DNA of 64,000 bases from NCBI GenBank assembly GCA_023443225.1, contig JAEZVF010000104.1, positions 62,001 to 126,000 on the forward strand, given 5' to 3'. The notes beneath the pieces are model-generated. The model worked only from the letters and a program-made list of their open reading frames with translations. It searched no databases and had not been told where the DNA came from. This DNA comes from Bacillota bacterium. Its GTDB lineage: Bacteria > Bacillota > Clostridia > Lachnospirales > Lachnospiraceae. This document shows positions 58,582-64,000 of the stretch, in pieces. How positions within the stretch are numbered: the stretch's first letter is position 1; every line of letters starts with the position of its first letter. The position numbers and the translations under genes are program-made.

Positions 58582-59460
58582 TTATTGATTTTTTACATGT
58601 TCATGAGTAAAGAGATGATCCATGCAATACTCGTAGTTACCATCACATTTTGAACAGAAACGGAACTCTAGATTCTCATCATCTAACTCAGTTCTTCCAC
58701 ATACAGCACATTTATGTCTGGTAATCGTCTTTCTTCCACGAAAATCAACTACATTTCCTGTATTCGATGCACTTCTTACCTGTCTCTTGTAAGTCGCTTT
58801 TCGTTTAAATTCTGATGGGGAAACCCTCTTATAATTCCTTGTTGAAAGAAAATAAATTAAGAAATTACCAAGGGCAATTGCAATCGCCACACCGATATAA
58901 TAATGCCCAGCCGCAAAACTACTGTATATCTCGTATAAAATATATGCTCCATAAAAATATCCCAAATACTTAACTTTAACCGGAATGAAGAAAAACAATA
59001 AAAATTGTACATTCGGATATAAAGCAGCAAAGGCAAAAAACATGGAACGGTTAATATAAGTTAATCCCAATACAAAACTGTTACCTGTAAACAAATATAA
59101 AATAACAATTGCTAAAATATTGAATAAGATTCCCGAAAGATAATAGAGATTGAAACGAAAAGATCCCCATGCATTCTCTAAGGAATTACCAATCATATAA
59201 TAAAGATATAACTCAATCGCCAAGAATAGTAAATTACTGCTGCCAGTTGGCTGAATTATAAAGGTAACTAATCTCCAAATCTGACCATGCAAAACCTTAT
59301 CAATATCTAGCATTAAATACTGAAAATAAAAATTGGGGTTTATCATTTGTAGGAAAAATCCCAATGCGTATAAAATAATAATGTAAAACATTAGATTTTT
59401 AATAGCTAATCTACCATATTTTCTATTCCAATTATTTATCAGGTTCATTTTTCTTACCAT
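58582..59460 (-). CDS. Rhomboid-like membrane protein lacking the catalytic Ser motif, with C-terminal zinc ribbon
   Basis: Protein of 292 residues. Six membrane helices with a rhomboid/derlin-like pattern: HGQIWRLVTFIIQPTGSS resembles the WR-motif region, and ENAWGSFRFNLYYLSGILFN the next helix. In the place of the catalytic GxSG there is LGLTYINRSMFFAFAALYPN without GxSG, so it is probably a pseudoprotease (derlin-like). The C-terminal ~50 residues hold a zinc ribbon (CAVCGRTELDDENLEF, then FCSKCDGNYEYCMDHLFTHEH). Likely a membrane scaffold or chaperone. It lies 30 nt before the ABC-2 pair, perhaps one operon. Confidence 0.72.
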   Translation of the reverse strand: MVRKMNLINNWNRKYGRLAIKNLMFYIIILYALGFFLQMINPNFYFQYLMLDIDKVLHGQIWRLVTFIIQPTGSSNLLFLAIELYLYYMIGNSLENAWGSFRFNLYYLSGILFNILAIVILYLFTGNSFVLGLTYINRSMFFAFAALYPNVQFLLFFFIPVKVKYLGYFYGAYILYEIYSSFAAGHYYIGVAIAIALGNFLIYFLSTRNYKRVSPSEFKRKATYKRQVRSASNTGNVVDFRGRKTITRHKCAVCGRTELDDENLEFRFCSKCDGNYEYCMDHLFTHEHVKNQ

Positions 59461-59517
59461 TTCTTTCTACATGAAACGTCATGTCGTCTAAGGAATCATA
59501 ATTACATGATTTTCATT

Positions 59518-60453
59518 TTAAAATAAGTCTTTCTTTCTAAATATTAAAGCTACAATTACTGATATAATAATTGTAACACCTACAATTGTAACAAATCCAT
59601 AATCCCATGTGTTTCCGGGTATGCCGCCAACATTCATTCCAAAAAAGCTGGCAATCATAGTCGGAATAGCCATTACAATTGTTACTGTAGCTAGGAATTT
59701 CATAACAATATTAAGATTATTAGATATAACAGAAGCAAATGCATCCATTGTACCGCTTAAAATTCCACTATATATACTGGCCATCTCAATTGCCTGTTTA
59801 TTTTCAATAATAACATCTTCCAGCAATTCCGTGTCTTCCGGGTACTGCTTAATGTTATCTATCTTTAACATCTTTTCCAATACAACCTCATTGGATCTCA
59901 AGGAGGTTGTAAAATACACCAAACTCTTTTCCAATTCAAGAAGTTCAATTAATTCTCTATTTCTAGTAGAGATGTGTAACTTATGTTCTATCTCTACACT
60001 TTTTCGATCAATAATCCTCAGGTATTGGAGGAAAACAGTTGCATTCTTGTATAAAATCTGAAGAATAAAACGTGTTTTCTTAAAAGTGAAAAAATCTCGT
60101 ACACGTCCATCCATAAAGCTTTTCAGTACTTTTGTTTCTTCCAGGCAGATGGTAACAATAACTTCTTTTGCTATAATGATGCCTAAAGGTATGGTTACAT
60201 ACCTATCCTTATTAGTTCTTTCCTCCATTGTAGGAATGTCAACCAATATCAAAGTATAATCCTCTTCCACCTCAATTCTGGATCTTTCCTCTTCATCCAA
60301 AGGTGCTCTTAAATGATCAATGTCAATGTGACATCTTTCAGATATTTCTAATAATTCTGTCGCTGAAGGATTTGTCATTGCAACCCAGCATCCTTGCTCG
60401 ATTTCATTAATTTGACGAATTCCATCCTCATATGTCTTTAAAATTTCAATCAT
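59518..60453 (-). CDS. CorA-family divalent metal transporter
   Basis: Channel-like Mg/Co transporter of 311 residues. A soluble N-terminal funnel domain (about 1-235, with SEIEHKLHISTRNRELIELLELEKSLVYF helices) precedes two C-terminal membrane segments: the first with the YGMN-type motif as FFGMNVGGIPG near residue 272, and a second TIIISVIVALIFRKKDLF with its basic end. Pentameric assembly is expected. A consensus promoter lies about 170 nt upstream and the leader is structured, pointing to post-transcriptional control. AAGGAG lies about 11 nt before the ATG. Confidence 0.93.
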   Translation of the reverse strand: MIEILKTYEDGIRQINEIEQGCWVAMTNPSATELLEISERCHIDIDHLRAPLDEEERSRIEVEEDYTLILVDIPTMEERTNKDRYVTIPLGIIIAKEVIVTICLEETKVLKSFMDGRVRDFFTFKKTRFILQILYKNATVFLQYLRIIDRKSVEIEHKLHISTRNRELIELLELEKSLVYFTTSLRSNEVVLEKMLKIDNIKQYPEDTELLEDVIIENKQAIEMASIYSGILSGTMDAFASVISNNLNIVMKFLATVTIVMAIPTMIASFFGMNVGGIPGNTWDYGFVTIVGVTIIISVIVALIFRKKDLF

Positions 60454-60466
60454 ACTTACACACTCC

Positions 60467-60491
60467 TTCTACTGCATTATTAACAGTAGAA
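60467..60491 (-). promoter_or_regulatory. Hairpin overlapping the corA ribosome binding site
   Basis: TTCTACTG pairs perfectly with CAGTAGAA around a 9-nt loop; on the minus strand the 3' arm runs directly into the GGAG of the ribosome site (AGAAGGAG, 60470-60463). An upstream ACTGCA (60520-60515) could instead pair with TGCAGT in the same arm, so two structures compete. The region 60500-60630 holds a further 10-bp palindrome CTGGGCCCAG at 60556-60565. Confidence 0.5.
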
Positions 60492-60629
60492 GAAAATCTA
60501 TCTAAACTGTCAATTGCAGTGCATTATTCTATTATTATACCGTCGATACTTACTACTGGGCCCAGCTTCCATTCTGTCCACATCCTTTCACGTTGTAACA
60601 TTCAAATTTCTTTTTATAGTTTACACCTA

Positions 60630-60658
60630 ATTATATGTGTTGAATCAACCTTTGTCAA
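60630..60658 (-). promoter_or_regulatory. Consensus sigma-A promoter of corA
   Basis: On the minus strand perfect TTGACA (60658-60653), 17-nt spacer, perfect TATAAT (60635-60630). The spacer contains the palindrome GTTGATTCAAC. Transcription would start about 170 nt before the corA ATG, leaving a long leader. Confidence 0.8.
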
Positions 60659-60697
60659 ATAAAAAACAGATAATGGAATTCGATTTAAATTAAATAA

Positions 60698-60743
60698 AGT
60701 CTAAATAACTTGCATTTTACTTGGATTGCAAATTATTTAGACT
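60698..60743 (-). terminator. Terminator after the LysM gene
   Basis: AGTCTAAATAACTTGCA pairs with TGCAAATTATTTAGACT (one wobble) around a 12-nt loop, followed on the minus strand by TTTATTTAATTT. It starts 35 nt after the LysM stop codon. Confidence 0.75.
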
Positions 60744-60777
60744 GACTTACTAAGAGCTTTTTAAGTTTATTGATCGT

Positions 60778-61122
60778 TTATCCCTCTTCTAAAGTAGGTA
60801 TCTGTATCGTCATACCCGGTTGTAATATAAAATCATTCACATTGTTAAATTGCTGTAATTCATCAAAATCAATTCCAAACTTTTCGAGTATACTTTGTAT
60901 TGTATCATTTTCTCCTACTACATATGGAGTAGTCGCTCCATACAAAACAGGCTTAATTAATGGAATGCACATTTCATCCCCAACTTGAAGACTATATACT
61001 TCAACATAAGGATTTGCCCTTAATAGAAGGGCAATGGGAACATTAAACCTTCTACTAATACTGTATAAAGTGTCCCCTTGCTTAATGACATAAAATCTGC
61101 AGTCATATCCTATACAATTCAT
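60778..61122 (-). CDS. Protein with two LysM domains
   Basis: Protein of 114 residues made almost wholly of two LysM modules: CRFYVIKQGDTLYSISRRFN with ALLLRANPYVEVYSLQVGDE, and TPYVVGENDTIQSILEKFGI with ELQQFNNVNDFILQPGMTIQ. LysM binds N-acetylglucosamine-containing glycans such as peptidoglycan or chitin. No signal peptide, so it may act inside the mother cell, as do SafA-like spore-coat proteins, or be exported otherwise. Upstream lies a hairpin at 61143-61177 and a TATAAT without a good -35. It ends at a strong terminator. Confidence 0.92.
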   Translation of the reverse strand: MNCIGYDCRFYVIKQGDTLYSISRRFNVPIALLLRANPYVEVYSLQVGDEMCIPLIKPVLYGATTPYVVGENDTIQSILEKFGIDFDELQQFNNVNDFILQPGMTIQIPTLEEG

Positions 61123-61142
61123 TCTTGACCAACTTTCCTAAA

Positions 61143-61177
61143 GTTAAAACAACACTACATAATAGGGTTGTTTCAAC
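61143..61177 (-). repeat. 11-bp inverted repeat in the leader of the LysM gene
   Basis: GTTAAAACAAC (61143-61153) pairs with GTTGTTTCAAC (61167-61177) with one G-T wobble and a 13-nt loop, about 20 nt before the ATG and just upstream of the AGGAAAG ribosome site. It might modulate translation; it lacks a T-run for a terminator. Confidence 0.4.
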
Positions 61178-61325
61178 TCCGTAATCTTAAATATACTATA
61201 TTATATTCCATTACTCCATAGGGGTTCCACAAATTTTTTTCACATATTTATACATCTTTTTGCATATTTTCCATATTATTTTATAGAATTTTAATTTTAA
61301 GTTAAAATTATTATATTGAACTTCC

Positions 61326-61362
61326 AGATTAGGTGTCGTATAATACTAAAGATTAGGTGTCG
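61326..61362. repeat. Direct repeat AGATTAGGTGTCG with 24-bp period
   Basis: The 13-bp AGATTAGGTGTCG occurs at 61326-61338 and 61350-61362; beyond it both copies continue with one mismatch and ATAA. It lies in the 527-nt gene-free stretch before the right-edge gene. The first copy runs into TATAAT. A regulator binding pair is possible. Confidence 0.35.
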
Positions 61363-61453
61363 AATAAGCAGTAAAATTTTTACATTTACTTGTGTCATTT
61401 TAATTATTAATGTAGTATACTTTAAGATATAGAACCATTTTATTATATTCTGG

Positions 61454-61572
61454 TATAATAAAGGAGGAAGATCATGAACCCGTTTTTGTTCATGATATAA
61501 TGAAGGCGGAATGAGGAATCGCAAGTTTTCTTGCGTATTCTTATTGTAGCTATTTGTTCATGATATAATGAA
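61454..61572 (+). promoter_or_regulatory. Three tandem extended -10 elements with direct and inverted repeats
   Basis: Plus-strand TGnTATAAT (extended -10) occurs at 61451-61459, 61493-61501 and 61561-61569. The last two are inside a perfect 20-bp repeat TTTGTTCATGATATAATGAA (61485-61504 and 61553-61572, period 68). The first copy is also half of a 9-bp inverted repeat ATCATGAAC/GTTCATGAT (61471-61479/61488-61496). A hairpin CGCAAG/CTTGCG (61520-61535) lies between the copies. No good -35 boxes. Together this suggests several regulated promoters for the gene at 61650. Confidence 0.45.
61474..61500 (+). CDS. Possible 8-residue leader peptide
   Basis: An 8-codon frame encoding MNPFLFMI has an excellent AAGGAGG site 6 nt before its ATG, 15 nt after a TATAAT. 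It overlaps the inverted repeat and the first copy of the 20-bp repeat. It may be a regulatory leader for the downstream gene; it may also be chance. No runs of one amino acid point to classical attenuation. Confidence 0.3.
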   Translation: MNPFLFMI

Positions 61573-61649
61573 TTGTGTCTTCATATGATTTGTATTTACT
61601 ATATATGATTTATATTATTGTAAGGAGGTAAGCCTTTTGGGCGAAATTA

Positions 61650-64000
61650 ATGAAAAATATGAATATAAATACTTTAGGAATAGATATTGGCTCTACTACT
61701 GTAAAAATCGCAGTTCTAAATGCAAATAAAGAGATTCTGTACTCTGAGTATGAACGTCATTTTGCCAATATACAAGAGACGTTAGCAAAACTATTAAATA
61801 ACGCCCAGGAGAAGCTTGGCGAGATGGAGGTTGCTCCGACGATTACCGGATCTGGTGGCCTTACGATTTCAAAGCATTTGGGTGTACCTTTTGTACAGGA
61901 AGTAGTTGCAGTTTCTACTGCACTACAGGATTATGCTCCACAAACAGACGTTGCTATAGAATTAGGTGGAGAAGATGCAAAAATTATTTATTTTACAAAT
62001 GGCATTGATCAAAGAATGAATGGTATCTGCGCAGGTGGTACTGGTTCTTTTATCGATCAAATGGCTAGTCTTTTAAAAACGGATGCTGCTGGTATCAATG
62101 AATATGCAAAAGATTATCACTCTATTTATCCAATTGCAGCACGATGCGGTGTATTTGCTAAATCCGATATACAACCTTTAATTAATGAAGGAGCAACAAA
62201 ACCAGATTTAGCAGCTTCTATTTTTCAGGCAGTAGTAAATCAGACTATCAGTGGTCTGGCTTGTGGAAAACCTATCCGTGGAAATGTTGCCTTTTTAGGC
62301 GGCCCACTTCATTTTTTGACAGAATTAAAAACCTGTTTTATTCGTACCCTCCGGCTGACTGATGAGCAAGTTATTGCACCGGAACATTCCCACCTATTTG
62401 CGGCAATTGGTTCGGCAATGAGTGCAAACTCTGAAGTAACTACTACCCTGGATGAATTAAGTACGAAATTAACCACTGGTATCCAAATGGAATTTGAAGT
62501 TAGTAGAATGATTCCATTATTCCAAAATGAACAGGATTATAAACAATTTAAAAGCAGACATTCCTTACATTCTGTTATAAAAGGCGACTTAAGTACATAT
62601 GAAGGCGATTGCTTCCTTGGGATTGATGCTGGATCTACTACAACAAAAGTAGCTGTCGTTGGTGAGGATGGATCATTATTGTATTCCTTTTATAGCAGTA
62701 ATAATGGAAGTCCTTTAAAAACAGCTATCAAATCAATTAAGGAAATTTACACCCTATTACCTGATAGTGCTAGAATCGTACGATCTTGTTCAACAGGCTA
62801 TGGTGAAGCATTAATCAAAGCTGCTTTACTCTTAGATGAAGGTGAAGTGGAAACCGTAGCTCATTACTATGCAGCTGCCTTTTTTGAACCGAAAGTGGAT
62901 TGTATCCTTGACATCGGTGGTCAGGATATGAAATGCATTAAGATAAAGAACAATTCTGTCGATAGTGTACAATTAAACGAGGCGTGTTCATCCGGATGCG
63001 GCTCCTTTATTGAAACGTTTGCAAAGTCCTTAAATTATGAGGTGTCCGACTTCGCAAATGTAGCATTATTTGCTACCAACCCTATTGATCTAGGATCCCG
63101 TTGTACAGTATTTATGAACTCGAAGGTAAAACAGGCACAAAAAGAAGGAGCAACCGTTGCAGATATTTCAGCTGGTTTAGCATATTCTGTTATTAAGAAT
63201 GCCATTTATAAGGTAATCAAAATTACCGACCCAAAAGAGTTAGGTTCAAATATTGTAGTTCAAGGCGGAACATTCTATAATGAAGCCGTACTTCGAAGCT
63301 TTGAACTTCTCACAAACTGTGAGGTAGTGCGACCAGATATTGCTGGAATCATGGGCGCTTTTGGTGCCGCGCTCATTGCTAGGGAGCATTATAATAAGGA
63401 AGAAGAATCTACAATGTTATCCATTGAAAAAATAAATGCACTTAAAGTAGAGTCTTCCATGGCAAGATGCAAAGGTTGTACAAATAATTGTCAGCTCACG
63501 ATTAATCGATTCTCAGGCGGACGCCAATTTATTTCAGGCAATCGTTGTGAACGTGGGCTAGGAAAAGAAAAAAACAAAGACAATATTCCAAATTTATATG
63601 AGTATAAATTAAAGCGCCTCTTTTCTTATCAGCCATTAGAAGACGATAAGGCGTACCGTGGAAAAGTTGGGCTTCCAAAAGTCCTGAATATGTATGAGAA
63701 TTATCCATTTTGGTTTACATTCTTTACCGAATTGGGTTATAAAGTAATATTATCACCGGATTCTTCTCATAAGATATATGAACTTGGTATTGAATCCATT
63801 CCCAGTGAGTCCGAGTGTTATCCAGCAAAACTGGCACATGGGCATATTATGTGGCTAATCAAACAAGGAATTGATTTTATCTTCTACCCAAGTGTGCCAT
63901 ATGAACGAAAAGAAGTAGAGGGTGCAAATAATCACTACAACTGTCCAATCGTAGCTTCCTACAGTGAAAACATTAAGAATAATGTAGAAGAATTACGTGA
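61650..64000 (+). CDS. 2-hydroxyacyl-CoA dehydratase activator/reductase fusion (BcrA/BadF-type ATPase plus DUF2229), truncated at the right edge
   Basis: The visible 783 codons hold two ASKHA ATPase repeats. Repeat 1 starts LGIDIGSTTVKIAVLN with CAGGTGSFIDQMASL; repeat 2 starts FLGIDAGSTTTKVAVVGEDG with NEACSSGCGSFIETFA. A Cys pair region (MARCKGCTNNCQLTIN and FISGNRCERGLGKEK) follows, then DUF2229 (YENYPFWFTFFTELGYKVIL, ESECYPAKLAHGHIMWLIKQ). Family members use ATP to drive single electrons from a 4Fe-4S cluster into dehydratases or reductases in anaerobes. Start uncertain: ATG 61650 or 61659; GGAGG at 61624-61628 is 21 nt away, better placed for an out-of-frame TTG at 61637. Confidence 0.88.
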   Translation, partial: MKNMNINTLGIDIGSTTVKIAVLNANKEILYSEYERHFANIQETLAKLLNNAQEKLGEMEVAPTITGSGGLTISKHLGVPFVQEVVAVSTALQDYAPQTDVAIELGGEDAKIIYFTNGIDQRMNGICAGGTGSFIDQMASLLKTDAAGINEYAKDYHSIYPIAARCGVFAKSDIQPLINEGATKPDLAASIFQAVVNQTISGLACGKPIRGNVAFLGGPLHFLTELKTCFIRTLRLTDEQVIAPEHSHLFAAIGSAMSANSEVTTTLDELSTKLTTGIQMEFEVSRMIPLFQNEQDYKQFKSRHSLHSVIKGDLSTYEGDCFLGIDAGSTTTKVAVVGEDGSLLYSFYSSNNGSPLKTAIKSIKEIYTLLPDSARIVRSCSTGYGEALIKAALLLDEGEVETVAHYYAAAFFEPKVDCILDIGGQDMKCIKIKNNSVDSVQLNEACSSGCGSFIETFAKSLNYEVSDFANVALFATNPIDLGSRCTVFMNSKVKQAQKEGATVADISAGLAYSVIKNAIYKVIKITDPKELGSNIVVQGGTFYNEAVLRSFELLTNCEVVRPDIAGIMGAFGAALIAREHYNKEEESTMLSIEKINALKVESSMARCKGCTNNCQLTINRFSGGRQFISGNRCERGLGKEKNKDNIPNLYEYKLKRLFSYQPLEDDKAYRGKVGLPKVLNMYENYPFWFTFFTELGYKVILSPDSSHKIYELGIESIPSESECYPAKLAHGHIMWLIKQGIDFIFYPSVPYERKEVEGANNHYNCPIVASYSENIKNNVEELR

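Noticed and set aside
59609..60061. A 150-codon open frame on the plus strand antisense to the CorA gene
   Set aside because: It is the mirror of corA; composition and lack of ribosome site mark it as a shadow.
60454..60658. M-box magnesium riboswitch upstream of corA
   Set aside because: The conserved M-box core sequences were not recognisable; only a generic structured leader can be claimed.
61297..61524. A 75-codon minus-strand frame in the leader of the right-edge gene
   Set aside because: It spans the repeat-promoter region, has no ribosome site, and its product is a string of hydrophobic and basic residues typical of AT-rich non-coding DNA.

Overview
The window looks like a chromosomal segment of an AT-rich, spore-forming, anaerobic Firmicute, most likely a Lachnospiraceae member (Clostridium/Lachnoclostridium-like). 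This rests on protein flavour, on sporulation markers (an alpha/beta small acid-soluble spore protein, GerW/YtfJ, YlbJ, a SpoVK-like AAA ATPase), on acetate fermentation genes (pta, ackA), and on a double-length BcrA/BadF-type activator ATPase typical of strict anaerobes. Nearly all genes lie on the minus strand. No rRNA, tRNA, insertion sequence, prophage or CRISPR array was seen.

Layout. 1-8.3 kb (minus): a carbohydrate ABC uptake operon (DUF1189 membrane protein, solute-binding lipoprotein, two permeases) followed by a YesN/YesM two-component pair and a second solute-binding lipoprotein that runs off the left edge; no ATPase is encoded. 8.4-16.9 kb: NUDIX hydrolase, a PBP/FtsW-RodA pair, a U32 peptidase (RlhA-like), ZapA, RuvB and RuvA. 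16.9-22.2 kb: GH2 beta-mannosidase, a zinc-ribbon/helical small protein, cardiolipin synthase and a PF06541 membrane protein. 22.3-23.8 kb (plus): a YprB-type exonuclease and a 55-residue protein. 23.9-28.0 kb: TPR protein, rpmF-yceD, ackA, pta. 28.2-31.5 kb: an Agr-type peptide quorum-sensing locus in the order agrA-agrC-agrD-agrB, including a 48-residue AgrD precursor and a perfect 20-bp tandem repeat just upstream of the agrD promoter. 31.7-38.1 kb: tmcAL, pepF, ylbJ, a coiled-coil protein, coaD, rsmD and a spore protein gene. 38.3-47.6 kb: a surface-glycan operon (AAA ATPase, two GT2 glycosyltransferases, two large polytopic GT-C-like proteins including DUF2298, UDP-galactopyranose mutase) with a GNAT gene. 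47.7-54.6 kb: recG, yloV/fakA, yloU, rpmB, gerW, ytfI. 54.7-61.1 kb: an unrecognised helical protein, two ABC-2 permeases without an ATPase, a catalytically degenerate rhomboid-like protein with a zinc ribbon, corA and a LysM protein. 61.65 kb to the right edge (plus): a 2-hydroxyacyl-CoA dehydratase activator/reductase fusion, truncated by the window.

How the parts fit. The housekeeping genes rpmB-yloU-yloV-recG, ssp, rsmD-coaD-ylbJ, tmcAL, pta-ackA and yceD-rpmF form a backbone common in Bacilli and Clostridia. The glycan operon and the AT-rich agr locus look like accessory blocks set into it. The agr locus should make and sense a cyclic peptide: AgrB processes AgrD, AgrC senses the product, and AgrA probably acts at the tandem repeat to drive agrDB. 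The left-hand sugar operon couples uptake to a membrane sensor.

The items most worth checking are the agr locus and its repeat-promoter, the ORF-free structured stretch after agrB, the four-armed terminator-like element between yloV and recG, the roughly 170-nt corA leader with two competing pairings at the ribosome binding site, and the repeat-rich leader of the right-edge gene.
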